Assembly (NCBI GenBank): GCA_902464275.1
Contig: CABQIK010000011.1
Coordinates: 1-56,031 of the forward strand
Reading direction: 5' to 3'
DNA length: 56,031 nucleotides
DNA from: an uncultured Alphaproteobacteria bacterium
GTDB taxonomy: Bacteria > Pseudomonadota > Alphaproteobacteria > RF32 > CAG-239
A model generated the notes under the pieces. The model was not told the DNA's origin. It worked only from the letters and a program-made list of their open reading frames with translations, and did not search any database. Positions 34,308-42,479 of this stretch are shown in pieces; within the stretch, counting starts at the first letter, position 1; every line of letters begins with the position of its first letter. The translations under genes and the position numbers were made by a program.

Positions 34308-35336
34308 TTAATCTTCATCGCTGACCGGTTCGTCATCACCGATTAATTCAGTGGTTAAATGACCGGCATCGGCGCGAATTTTGTTTTCAATTTCATCGGC
34401 AACGGCCGGATTGTCACGCAGGAACAATTTTGCGTTTTCACGTCCCTGCCCCAACTTTTCGCCTTTGTATGAGAACCATGCGCCTGATTTTTCAACAATT
34501 CCGGCTTTAACGCCCAAATCAATCAATTCACCGGTTTTGGAAATGCCCTCGCCGTACATAATGTCAAAGTCAACGGTTTTGAACGGAGGAGCAACCTTGT
34601 TTTTAACAATTTTAACGCGGGTTTGGCTGCCGATAACATCATCTTTATCTTTAATGGCGCCAATACGGCGAATATCCATACGAACGGAAGCGTAAAATTT
34701 AAGCGCGTTACCGCCGGTGGTGGTTTCAGGGTTGCCGAACATAACGCCGATTTTCATACGAATCTGGTTAATAAAAATAATCAGCGTATTAGAGCGTGAA
34801 ACGGTTGAGGTGAGTTTACGCAAAGCCTGACTCATCAAGCGAGCCTGCAAGCCCATGTGCGAATCGCCCATTTCGCCTTCAAGTTCAGCCTTCGGAACCA
34901 GAGCGGCAACCGAGTCTACGACCAAAACATCAATCGCGCCGGAGCGAACCAATGTGTCGGCAATTTCCAATGCCTGCTCACCGGCATCAGGTTGTGAGAT
35001 CAGCAAATTTTCAATATCTACGCCGATTTTTTTGGCATAAGACGGGTCAAGCGCGTGTTCGGCATCAATAAAGGCACAAGTTCCGCCTTTTTTCTGAGCT
35101 TGAGCAATAACACTCAATGCCAATGTGGTTTTACCGGAGCTTTCAGGACCGTAAATTTCAATGATACGACCTTTGGGTAAGCCGCCGATACCAAGGGCGA
35201 TATCAATACCGAGCGAACCGGTGGAAACAGCTTCAATATCAATGTTGGTGCTTTGTCCCAACCGCATAATTGAACCTTTACCGAAGGCTCTTTCAATTTG
35301 GCTTAACGCCGCGTCAAGGGCTTTATCTTTTTCCAT
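34308..35336 (-). CDS. recA: RecA recombinase
   Basis: A 342-residue strand-exchange protein and LexA coprotease. The N-terminal helix KALDAALSQIERAFGKGSIM, Walker A GPESSGKTT (63-71), Walker B DVLVVDSVAAL, the L1 and L2 DNA loops (GDSHMGLQARL; NQIRMKIGVMFGNPETTTGG) and an acidic C-terminus are all intact. Transcribed alone from a region with a LexA box. lexA and recX are not in the window. Confidence 0.97.
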   Translation of the reverse strand: MEKDKALDAALSQIERAFGKGSIMRLGQSTNIDIEAVSTGSLGIDIALGIGGLPKGRIIEIYGPESSGKTTLALSVIAQAQKKGGTCAFIDAEHALDPSYAKKIGVDIENLLISQPDAGEQALEIADTLVRSGAIDVLVVDSVAALVPKAELEGEMGDSHMGLQARLMSQALRKLTSTVSRSNTLIIFINQIRMKIGVMFGNPETTTGGNALKFYASVRMDIRRIGAIKDKDDVIGSQTRVKIVKNKVAPPFKTVDFDIMYGEGISKTGELIDLGVKAGIVEKSGAWFSYKGEKLGQGRENAKLFLRDNPAVADEIENKIRADAGHLTTELIGDDEPVSDED

Positions 35337-35377
35337 ATTTTTCTCACTTTCAGTTAAAAACTTCTGCTATTAGTTAT

Positions 35378-35392
35378 GTTCGGTTTTTGTTC
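35378..35392. promoter_or_regulatory. LexA (SOS) box upstream of recA
   Basis: GTTC-N7-GTTC on the plus strand (35378-35381 and 35389-35392), i.e. GAAC-N7-GAAC in the direction of recA. This direct repeat is the alphaproteobacterial LexA target. A TTGCAA -35-like box lies just upstream on the minus strand and the LexA box overlaps the spacer, suited to repression. Confidence 0.7.
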
Positions 35393-35426
35393 TTTTTGCA
35401 AGAACTATTTTTAAGTTATTAAATTT

Positions 35427-36308
35427 TTATCTTTTATTCGGCTTGCCTCCGACAATGATTTTGTTTAAATTACGGCGGTCAAGCTGGCGAAATTCTTCCA
35501 AAGCCGCCGTTACAACCGCCCCGAAAATTACCGCCGCCCAATACAGATACATCCACACCAAAGTTAAAGGAACCGCGGCAACCGCGCCGTACAGGGTTTT
35601 ATAGGTGTTATTTTTGACCATAAACATTGAAAATCCGAAGCGCAAAACCCAAAACAGACACATGGCGACAAACGCACCGGCACCGGCATTTAAAAAATCA
35701 ACCTTTTTATTTGGCACAAACACATAAACGCCGGTTAATACCAACCATGTTAATAAAAACGGCAAAATGCTCCCCATAATGACCTGCAATTCAGGCACGG
35801 TATGCAAAACATCATTAAATGCCGCATATCCTTTGAGCGAAAACGCCGTGCCCAAAAGCAACGGACCTAATGTGATGATGGTCCAATACAGGGTTATTTT
35901 GGTGGTAAAGCGACGCGGGCGGGTTACCTTAAAAATAAAGTTAAAGCTGTTTTCAATGGTGGAGAGCAGCAAAATAGCGGTTAAGGCAATACCGACCACG
36001 CCGATAGTGGTGAGCTTGGCGGTTGCATTAATAAATTGAGCAAAATAAAGCTTTATATCTTGTCCGGTATCGGGCATTAAGTTTTGGATTATCATATCCT
36101 GAACCTGCTGCCGCACTTCGTTAAACACCGGAAACGCCGAAAAGATAGCCAAAGCAATGGCCAAAACCGGCACCAGCGCGATTAATGAAGTGTAGCTTAA
36201 TGATGAAGCAACTCGCAAAACAGTGTCATTTTGCGCCCGTTTCATAACAAAATACACAAATTCTCTTATTTTTCTTAACATTTCTAAAAGTTTGTTTTTC
36301 CAGTACAT
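35427..36308 (-). CDS. YihY/BrkB-family inner-membrane protein
   Basis: A 293-residue protein with about six TM segments and the family landmarks SLSYTSLIALVPVLAIAL, FNFIFKVTRPRR, LVLTGVYVFVPN and a final LVWMYLYWAAVIFGA. The family was once called ribonuclease BN but is regarded as a membrane transporter or envelope protein; the function is unknown. ATG 36308 (MYWKN) is preferred over the TTG five codons upstream. It shares the intergenic region with fabI, transcribed divergently. Confidence 0.82.
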   Translation of the reverse strand: MYWKNKLLEMLRKIREFVYFVMKRAQNDTVLRVASSLSYTSLIALVPVLAIALAIFSAFPVFNEVRQQVQDMIIQNLMPDTGQDIKLYFAQFINATAKLTTIGVVGIALTAILLLSTIENSFNFIFKVTRPRRFTTKITLYWTIITLGPLLLGTAFSLKGYAAFNDVLHTVPELQVIMGSILPFLLTWLVLTGVYVFVPNKKVDFLNAGAGAFVAMCLFWVLRFGFSMFMVKNNTYKTLYGAVAAVPLTLVWMYLYWAAVIFGAVVTAALEEFRQLDRRNLNKIIVGGKPNKR

Positions 36309-36330
36309 TTTCTTAAATCTCAAAAAACAG

Positions 36331-36359
36331 TTTACAAACGCGATATTATTGGCTAAATA
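36331..36359 (+). promoter_or_regulatory. Probable fabI promoter
   Basis: TTTACA (36331-36336), 17-base spacer, TAAATA (36354-36359), about 57 bases before the fabI ATG. Confidence 0.45.
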
Positions 36360-36416
36360 TCACACCTAGAAGATAATGTATATTAAAAAATTTAAAACGC
36401 AAAGGAAAATATAAAA

Positions 36417-37247
36417 ATGACTAACGTTACTCCGCTGATGGCCGGTAAAAAAGGTTTGATTATGGGCTTGGCTAACGACCACTCCATTGCTTGGGGTATT
36501 GCTCGCGCACTTAACGAACAAGGCGCTCAAATTGCCATTTCATACCAAAATGAAGCTTTGGAAAAAAGAGTAAAGCCTCTTTCAGAGCAACTTGATAACG
36601 AACCGCTTTTGATTAAATGCGATGTTTCCGATTCTGCCTCGGTTGAAGCCTGCTTTAAGGAACTCGGTGAAAAATGGGGCAAACTTGACTTTGTAGTTCA
36701 TGCAATTGCTTTTTCAGATAAAGAACAGCTTAAAGGTCGCACCGTTGACACCACTTTGGATAACTTTTTAAACACTATGCAAATTTCATGCTATTCGTTT
36801 TTAGAGGCCTGCCGTTGCGCATCTCCGATTATGAACGAAGGCGGAGCGATTGTTACCCTCACCTATTTGGGTGCCGAACGCGTTTTGCCGAACTATAACA
36901 TTATGGGTGTTGCCAAAGCCGCTTTGGAAGCATCAGTTCGTTATGCTGCCGTTGATTTGGGTGCGCAAGGAGTTCGCGTTAATGCTATTTCAGCCGGCCC
37001 GATTAAAACTTTGGCAGCTTCCGGTATCGGTGATTTCAGAAAAATTTTACGTTGGAACGAATTAAACGCTCCGCTGCTGCGCAACGTTACGCAAGAAGAA
37101 GTCGGAAAAGCCGCGCTTGCATTACTTTCGCCTTTGGGCGTTGCCATTACCGGCGAAGTTGTTCACGTTGACAACGGCTATAACAAAATTGCCATGATGA
37201 GCCTTAAAAACGTTCACGAATCGGCTGAGGTTTTGGCTGAATTTTAA
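36417..37247 (+). CDS. fabI: Enoyl-[acyl-carrier-protein] reductase (NADH)
   Basis: A 276-residue short-chain dehydrogenase that performs the last step of each fatty-acid elongation cycle. The cofactor loop reads GLANDHSIAWGIA. The catalytic pair is Tyr160-x6-Lys167 in PNYNIMGVAK, the FabI form, with the conserved LTYLGAERV before it. The C-terminal VDNGYNKIAM is typical. AAAGGA precedes the ATG. A terminator follows the stop. Confidence 0.95.
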   Translation: MTNVTPLMAGKKGLIMGLANDHSIAWGIARALNEQGAQIAISYQNEALEKRVKPLSEQLDNEPLLIKCDVSDSASVEACFKELGEKWGKLDFVVHAIAFSDKEQLKGRTVDTTLDNFLNTMQISCYSFLEACRCASPIMNEGGAIVTLTYLGAERVLPNYNIMGVAKAALEASVRYAAVDLGAQGVRVNAISAGPIKTLAASGIGDFRKILRWNELNAPLLRNVTQEEVGKAALALLSPLGVAITGEVVHVDNGYNKIAMMSLKNVHESAEVLAEF

Positions 37248-37258
37248 TTGATTTACAT

Positions 37259-37293
37259 CAAAGACCCGATATATCCATCGGGTCTTTGTTTTT
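37259..37293 (+). terminator. fabI terminator
   Basis: CAAAGACCCGAT (37259-37270) pairs with ATCGGGTCTTTG (37277-37288); TTTTTAT follows. Confidence 0.8.
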
Positions 37294-37309
37294 ATTCGGA
37301 GAAAATAAA

Positions 37310-38068
37310 ATGAAATTATCGGTTTACTTGGTTACCTTAAATGAAGAATTGCGTTTGGATAAAACCTTAAAAGCGGCTTCCGAAGTGGCCGATGAAATTG
37401 TGGTGGTTGACAGCGGAAGCACCGACAAAACCGCCGAAATTGCCGAAAAGCACCACGCTAAATTTTTGTTCCATAAATGGAAAAATATTTCCGCCCAAAA
37501 ACATTTTGCTCAAAATAAATGCGCAAATGACTGGGTTTTATCGCTTGATGCCGATGAAGTTTTATCCGATGAACTGATTGCTGAAATCAAACGAATCAAA
37601 CAGAATCCGACCGCCGATGCATATAAAATGAAAATTTGCGATATGCTCCCCGGTGATAAAAAGCCGCGTATTTTTGCCAAAACATACAATCAGGTTCGGC
37701 TTTACAACCGCAAAAAAGCCAACATGCCCGATGATTTAACCCATGACCGCGTGGTTTTAGGTGAAAACTGCAGTGTGGAACAGTTAAAAGCAAAAGTAAA
37801 TCACTATTCATATATATCGCTTACTCAACTTTGGTTTAAGCTTAATATGTACACTGATGAATTGGTACAAACCGCTCTGAAAAAAAACAAAAAATATTCA
37901 CGCTTGCGCCTTTATACCGAAATGCCGCGGCAATTTTTGATTTACTACTTTATGCGCCGCTACTTTTTATACGGAACTTGCGGTTTTTATATGGCAACTT
38001 CATATGCGTATTTTCGTTTTTTGAAAATCGCAAAGTGGTTTGAATGGCAAGCTCTGCATAAAAAATAA
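37310..38068 (+). CDS. Family-2 glycosyltransferase (WaaE/KdtX-like)
   Basis: A 252-residue GT-A-fold enzyme. It starts MKLSVYLVTLNEE, with EIVVVDSGSTDKT (nucleotide-sugar binding) and the DxD-like metal site LSLDADEVLS. The C-terminal half contains the HYSYISLTQLW segment typical of lipopolysaccharide-core beta-1,4-glucosyltransferases of the WaaE/KdtX group. Transfer of a sugar to LPS or another envelope glycan is inferred. GGAGA precedes the ATG at 37310. It follows the fabI terminator, and its stop abuts the stop of the convergent SMR gene. Confidence 0.8.
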   Translation: MKLSVYLVTLNEELRLDKTLKAASEVADEIVVVDSGSTDKTAEIAEKHHAKFLFHKWKNISAQKHFAQNKCANDWVLSLDADEVLSDELIAEIKRIKQNPTADAYKMKICDMLPGDKKPRIFAKTYNQVRLYNRKKANMPDDLTHDRVVLGENCSVEQLKAKVNHYSYISLTQLWFKLNMYTDELVQTALKKNKKYSRLRLYTEMPRQFLIYYFMRRYFLYGTCGFYMATSYAYFRFLKIAKWFEWQALHKK

Positions 38069-38377
38069 TCATTTAATTAAAACTATTCCGGCAACAAGCA
38101 GGCAAATTCCGAGCCAGCTTGTCCATGTTGCCAAATCATGAAAATACATAACTCCGACCGCAAAAGTGCCGATTGCGCCAAGCGCCGTCCAGATAGGATA
38201 CGCCACCAACATCGGCAAATCTTTTTGCGATAAATAAAAAAAGATGATACTTAGCGCCACGGCAAGCAATGAGCCGGCAATCCACCAATCACGATACGCA
38301 CTGCCCTGCGCAAGCTTAAACCCGAACGGCCACAGAGTTTCAAAAATTCCGGCTAATATCAAATAAAATACAGACAT
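38069..38377 (-). CDS. SMR-family small exporter (SugE/Gdx-like)
   Basis: A 102-residue protein with four TM segments. The essential membrane Glu is Glu13 (GIFETLWPFGFK); the following Trp and the VAYPIWTALGAIGTFAVG segment look more like the SugE/Gdx (guanidinium exporter) branch than EmrE, but this is only a pattern comparison. AGGAGA precedes the ATG at 38377. No guanidine riboswitch was recognised upstream. Confidence 0.78.
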   Translation of the reverse strand: MSVFYLILAGIFETLWPFGFKLAQGSAYRDWWIAGSLLAVALSIIFFYLSQKDLPMLVAYPIWTALGAIGTFAVGVMYFHDLATWTSWLGICLLVAGIVLIK

Positions 38378-38436
38378 CTTTATTCTCCTGATTATCAAAT
38401 AAGCCCTGATTGTTAAAATTAAACAACGAGCAATAA

Positions 38437-38480
38437 AAAAACCTCTCTGCCGATTTAAGCTGAGAGGTTTTTGTTTTTTT
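38437..38480. terminator. Terminator downstream of tolB
   Basis: AAAAACCTCTC (38437-38447) pairs with GAGAGGTTTTT (38462-38472), with T-runs on both strands. Confidence 0.75.
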
Positions 38481-38488
38481 GCGCTATG

Positions 38489-39820
38489 TTACGGCAGCAA
38501 CGGCGACCATGCCGGATCGGAGCCGTCAGCCGGAGTTACAACCATGCGTTCATTATAGCCGGTTAAGTCTATGGTATAAAGGTGTACCGGCGCATTGCGG
38601 GTTGATGAGCCGCTGTCTTGGCGGAAATACATCAGCACACGACCGTTCGGCGACCAAGTAGGTCCTTCAACCAAATATCCGCTTGCAAGCAGACGTTCAC
38701 CGCTTCCGTCAGGGTGCATAACCCCGATATAAAACTGTCCGCCGGCCATTTTGGTAAAGGCGATATAATCACCGCGCGGCGACCATACCGGAGTGGCATA
38801 ACGACCGTTGCCAAAGCTGATACGGTGCGGGTTGGAGCCATCGGCGTCCATAACATACAACTGCTGATTGCCGCCGCGGTCAGAGTTGAACACAATCTGC
38901 TTGCCGTCAGGCGAATAGCTCGGCGAGGTATCAATAGCCGGATGCTTAGTCAGTTGTTTGCTGGTTTTGCGCTTTAAGTCCATTTCATAAATTTCGGTAT
39001 TGCCGTTAGATGCCAACGAGAGCAATACTTTTGAACTGTCCGGTGAAAATACCGGAGCAAACGTCATGCCGGGGAAGTGTCCCAACAGCTCTTGTTTGCC
39101 GCTTTCAATGTCCATAATATAAACTTTAGGCGCTGTTCCCGAAAATGACAAATATGTAACTTTTTGCATATTAGGCGAAAAGCGCGGAGTTAACGCCATG
39201 GTGGCGCCGGAAGTTAAAAAGCGATGATTTTCACCGTCTTGATCCATAATTGCCAAGCGTTTTACGCGGCGGGTGGCCGGTCCGCTTTCAGATACATAAA
39301 CAATACGGGTGTCAAAGTAGCCTTTTTCGCCGGTCAAACGTTCATAAATAGCATCTGAAATAATATGCGCAATACGGCGCCAGTTGTCTTTGGTGGTGGT
39401 GTACGACTGCCCTTGCAGCTGCTCGCCCGACATCACGTCCCACAAGCGGAACTCAACTTTGAGCTTGCCGTCAGAAGTTTCCTGCACGGCGCTTTGCACC
39501 AAAGCATGAGCCTTAATGGCGCGCCAGTCAACAAAGTTAGGGCGCTGATTGATTGAGGTTAAATCTTCAATATAACTGCCGTCATCAATAATACGAAACA
39601 AACCGCTGCGGTCTAAGTCGGCGGTTACCACATTGCGAATCCGGTTGGCATACATACCGATTCCGAACAAGCCTAAAGAATTACCGTCATTAATCATACG
39701 CGGAAAAGCTATCGGCATCGCCTCGCGCATTGCTCCGGTTACATCAATTTCAAGTTCGGCATGCGCCGGAAAAGCAAGCAAGCAAAGCAATCCGGCAAGT
39801 AAATTTTTTATCTTCATCAT
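38489..39820 (-). CDS. tolB: TolB, periplasmic beta-propeller of the Tol-Pal system
   Basis: A 443-residue protein. Signal peptide to about residue 21 (FPAHA), an alpha/beta N-terminal domain (ITSINQRP region replaced here by LTSINQRPNFVDW), then repeated propeller blades with the TolB signature (for example FSPDSSKVLLS, YSPDGKQIVFNSDRGG, WSPRGDYIAF). With Pal and TolA it maintains outer-membrane constriction at division. Two adjacent ATGs follow AGAAGGT; the second has better spacing. pal and tolQRA are not beside it, which is unusual since tolB is commonly followed by pal. Confidence 0.93.
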   Translation of the reverse strand: MMKIKNLLAGLLCLLAFPAHAELEIDVTGAMREAMPIAFPRMINDGNSLGLFGIGMYANRIRNVVTADLDRSGLFRIIDDGSYIEDLTSINQRPNFVDWRAIKAHALVQSAVQETSDGKLKVEFRLWDVMSGEQLQGQSYTTTKDNWRRIAHIISDAIYERLTGEKGYFDTRIVYVSESGPATRRVKRLAIMDQDGENHRFLTSGATMALTPRFSPNMQKVTYLSFSGTAPKVYIMDIESGKQELLGHFPGMTFAPVFSPDSSKVLLSLASNGNTEIYEMDLKRKTSKQLTKHPAIDTSPSYSPDGKQIVFNSDRGGNQQLYVMDADGSNPHRISFGNGRYATPVWSPRGDYIAFTKMAGGQFYIGVMHPDGSGERLLASGYLVEGPTWSPNGRVLMYFRQDSGSSTRNAPVHLYTIDLTGYNERMVVTPADGSDPAWSPLLP

Positions 39821-39965
39821 TAATACCTTCTGCTGAATTTTTGATTTTAAAGCATATTATACGTATATTGTTAAAATTCAATTAGCAAATGTGTTGTTTT
39901 TTTGTTGCAACAAATTACAGTTTTGCTATATATAAGTATAGATAACTTTGTTTGAAAGGGTAATT

Positions 39966-40610
39966 ATGACCGAACAACTGCCTGTAAATGTAATGAAAAA
40001 AGCCGTTAAGGGCTTGGGCTATATTTCACACCCTCTCCGATTGCGAATTTTGGAGTTTTTGGACGTGAACGGCTCGTCTTCGGTTTCTGCCATTACCAAA
40101 GGTATAAACGGCGAGCAGATATTTGTGTCGCAAAGCTTAAAAAAATTGCGCGAATCCGGCATGGTTAAAACCGAACGACACGGAATTTTCATTTATTACT
40201 CCATTCAAGAGGAATATCCGGCCAGTTTGTTTGTGTGTCTGCGCAAATTGTTCGGCTATATGGCCAATGATTTTCATTATTTGGCAGACGGATTTAAGGC
40301 CATGCTGCCTAAAGATTATACCGCAATGGCGGCAAATCAGATTAAACTGTTTGCCAACTATGATAAAATGCGAATTTTAGAATTTTTGGAGCTCAACGGC
40401 GAACAAAATGTTTCTGAAATTATGCAGGGTATCGGCTGCAATCAGCTTAAAACGTCACAATATTTAAAACGACTGCGTGATGACGGCTTTGTTTCTTGTT
40501 ACCGCAACGGCAAATTTGTAATTTACAACATCACTAAAGGCGTGCACAAAACCGCTGTGCAATGTATTCATCATCGTTACGATAAATTAAGCGATAAAAC
40601 GGAGTTTTAA
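39966..40610 (+). CDS. Transcription regulator with two ArsR-type winged-helix domains
   Basis: A 214-residue protein consisting of two homologous HTH modules. The first: LRLRILEFLDVNGSSSVSAI, then FVSQSLKKLRESGMVKTERHG. The second: KMRILEFLELNGEQNVSEI, then LKTSQYLKRLRDDGFVSCYRNG. ArsR proteins normally have one module and dimerise; a fused tandem may act as a single-chain dimer. No Cys metal-sensing motif (CxCxxC) is seen. GAAAGGG precedes the ATG. It lies directly upstream of pilin cassette 4 on the same strand, ten bases before its 5' element, and could read through into it. Confidence 0.75.
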   Translation: MTEQLPVNVMKKAVKGLGYISHPLRLRILEFLDVNGSSSVSAITKGINGEQIFVSQSLKKLRESGMVKTERHGIFIYYSIQEEYPASLFVCLRKLFGYMANDFHYLADGFKAMLPKDYTAMAANQIKLFANYDKMRILEFLELNGEQNVSEIMQGIGCNQLKTSQYLKRLRDDGFVSCYRNGKFVIYNITKGVHKTAVQCIHHRYDKLSDKTEF

Positions 40611-40620
40611 CCCCCTCGCC

Positions 40621-40714
40621 TACAACTTATGCACAGTGCAGACTCGTAAATATTGCAAAAAAAAAACGCGAGCTAAAATCTTTTCAAATGTAACAATTTG
40701 AGGAGATTTTTATT
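40621..40714 (+). promoter_or_regulatory. Pilin-cassette 5' element, copy 4
   Basis: TACAACTTATGCACAGTGC, DnaA-box-like TTATGCACA at 40627-40635, ATATTGC plus ten A, CGCGAGCTAAAATC, TTGAGGAGATTTTT. It differs from copy 3 at only a handful of positions. Confidence 0.82.
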
Positions 40715-41353
40715 ATGAAATCAGAAAACGGTCGTTCTATGGTGGAAATGCTTGGGGTTTTAGCGATAATAGGAGTTTTAAGCGTCGGGGCTATTGCCGG
40801 TTACTCCAAAGCAATGATGAAGTATAAGCTCAACAAGCAAGCGGAAGGGTTCAGCTTTTTATTGAACGAGGCAATTAAAATAAAAGAAGAAATGTGGAAT
40901 CGTGTGCTCAAAAACGGTGGGAACTTATCTAATGAACTTGTTAATATTTTAGTTAAAACCAACTCTATACCTGATGGCTTTACCTATAATTTAAGCATGG
41001 ACAGCGTTTATGACACTTTTAATAACAAGATTCAATTTTATTGCTATGCTGCCGCCGCCGGCACGTATGCTGAATATATGCTTTCATATAACATGACTAA
41101 GTCAAATTATTCAGTAGAAATTTGCCGCAACATGGTAATCGCCGCCAAAGAAAATACCGCCAATTTAGCTTTTTTACAGATGCGTTCAATAGCAGCAACC
41201 TCATCAGAGAGCTATTTATACGGCGACCGAAGATGCAACGGTACAAACTGTTTGCGCAATGCCGGCATTAAAGAAATTGATGATTTTTGTTCATCGTGCA
41301 CCAATAACAATAACTGCACATTATTCACCTATTTAGACCATATTAATTTTTAA
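40715..41353 (+). CDS. Pilin-like protein, cassette copy 4
   Basis: A 212-residue protein with the same MKSENG leader as copy 3, Gly6 then Arg-Ser-Met-Val-Glu with Glu +5, and the invariant helix through KYKLNKQ. The rest is divergent; retained anchors are a CRNMVIAAKEN motif, YGDRRC and CLRN, plus a C-terminal Cys-rich spot (CSSCTNNNNC). A terminator follows. Export through a type-IV-pilus or type-II-like machine is inferred from the leader. Confidence 0.82.
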   Translation: MKSENGRSMVEMLGVLAIIGVLSVGAIAGYSKAMMKYKLNKQAEGFSFLLNEAIKIKEEMWNRVLKNGGNLSNELVNILVKTNSIPDGFTYNLSMDSVYDTFNNKIQFYCYAAAAGTYAEYMLSYNMTKSNYSVEICRNMVIAAKENTANLAFLQMRSIAATSSESYLYGDRRCNGTNCLRNAGIKEIDDFCSSCTNNNNCTLFTYLDHINF

Positions 41354-41361
41354 GCAATTAA

Positions 41362-41395
41362 AAAAAATCTCTCACCTTGCGATGAGAGATTTTTT
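41362..41395. terminator. Terminator between pilin cassette 4 and the membrane-protein gene
   Basis: AAATCTCTC (41365-41373) pairs with GAGAGATTT (41384-41392); T-run on the plus strand, and poly-A before the stem gives a T-run on the minus strand. Confidence 0.75.
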
Positions 41396-41411
41396 ATAAG
41401 CTTAGAAATTG

Positions 41412-41966
41412 TTATTTCTTTTTAGCCGGTTTGCGACCTGCTTTTTTAGCAGCAGTCTTTTTAGCCGCAGGCTTTTTATCTTTTTTAGCTTCTGCTTTCG
41501 GCTGTTCTTTTTCAACTACCTTAATTTCAACAAACTTAACCAATTTAATGTCTGAGAAATAAGCAAAATAAGTTGCGGTGAACAAAGATACCCAAAATAC
41601 AATCCAGTAAACAACAATTACCACTTGAGTGTATGCTTCATAGTAGCATTGATACCAATCAACATTGGTGGCGGTTGCGAACAGATGACCATCAACTATA
41701 CCCGGAACATCGCCGAAAATAATGCCGAAATATTTAACAAAACCAAATGCTGCCAAATAAAGAGAAATTTTAGGGAATTTTTTCCAAAAAACTCTGAGCC
41801 ATGCAAAAGAATCTTTAAATGCCAAAACAATAACTGCTAACAAGACTATGGTAACAAAACCTAAATCCCAAAGCCATGCGCTGTTACCGGCAAAATAAGC
41901 AATTATGTATGCTAAAAAATAGTAAAAGCCACCTAACAGCAGCGCTTCTCTAATAAATGGTTTCAT
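41412..41966 (-). CDS. Membrane protein with Lys/Ala-rich tail
   Basis: A 184-residue protein with four hydrophobic segments (about residues 8-28, 35-52, 68-88 and 115-135) and a C-terminal tail of about 40 residues composed almost only of Lys, Ala, Pro and Glu (KKDKKPAAKKTAAKKAGR). Such tails bind nucleic acid or acidic surfaces; here the role is unknown. GGAGG precedes the ATG. It is the last chromosomal gene before the prophage. Confidence 0.65.
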   Translation of the reverse strand: MKPFIREALLLGGFYYFLAYIIAYFAGNSAWLWDLGFVTIVLLAVIVLAFKDSFAWLRVFWKKFPKISLYLAAFGFVKYFGIIFGDVPGIVDGHLFATATNVDWYQCYYEAYTQVVIVVYWIVFWVSLFTATYFAYFSDIKLVKFVEIKVVEKEQPKAEAKKDKKPAAKKTAAKKAGRKPAKKK

Positions 41967-42094
41967 CGTTCCTCCTTTAAATTTGATTTCCCCACTGATG
42001 TTTTTATATGCTCAAACTTTTAAATAAGCGTTAAGACCAGAGCGAAAATATTATTTACACGATAATTAAAACATTTATTTTTTGTTTTGTAAAG

Positions 42095-42331
42095 CTAATT
42101 GCCGTTTTTACACAATTCCAGTTCCTGTCTTAACTTATTAATCCTCCCTATCCATTCCCATGTGTTCGGAAACTCATCGTAACTTGCTTTTTCAAGCTCC
42201 GCGGCAACTTTAGCGCCCGCCGCCGGATAAGCCGGACAGTTATTATAACTCACCGCCGCGCATGAGCTCAAGCAAATCAGCGCGGCCGGCATTAGGCTTA
42301 ACCCAAATTTTTGCCTTTTCTTTTTCAACAT
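42095..42331 (-). CDS. Outer-membrane spanin lipoprotein (Rz1-like)
   Basis: A 78-residue protein with a lipoprotein signal (MLKKKRQKFGLSLMPAALIC) and lipobox LSSC at about Cys24. The mature part has CPAYP, a helical stretch and WEWIGRINKLRQEL. Its first 30 codons overlap the inner spanin gene in another frame. Together they would fuse inner and outer membrane at lysis, as lambda Rz/Rz1 do. Confidence 0.7.
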   Translation of the reverse strand: MLKKKRQKFGLSLMPAALICLSSCAAVSYNNCPAYPAAGAKVAAELEKASYDEFPNTWEWIGRINKLRQELELCKNGN

Positions 42332-42479
42332 ATTTTATCACCTCCACTTGTTTAATTACCTCTTTGCCCTGTTCTTTTATGATTTTGACCTCGCAATGCG
42401 AGCGCCCCAACATATAACAGGCCGCGCAAAGGGCGGCAATCAGCGCCATGCTTACCGCCCATTTATTCAGCTCCGTCAT
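42243..42479 (-). CDS. Inner-membrane spanin (Rz-like)
   Basis: A 78-residue protein with one N-terminal TM segment (about 8-27) and a charged helical periplasmic part (EVIKQVEVIKYVEKEKAK). The ATG at 42479 shares its A with the TAA stop of the preceding 52-residue gene (TAATG), favouring this start over an upstream in-frame ATG. Its 3' end overlaps the o-spanin gene by 89 bases. Confidence 0.7.
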   Translation of the reverse strand: MTELNKWAVSMALIAALCAACYMLGRSHCEVKIIKEQGKEVIKQVEVIKYVEKEKAKIWVKPNAGRADLLELMRGGEL

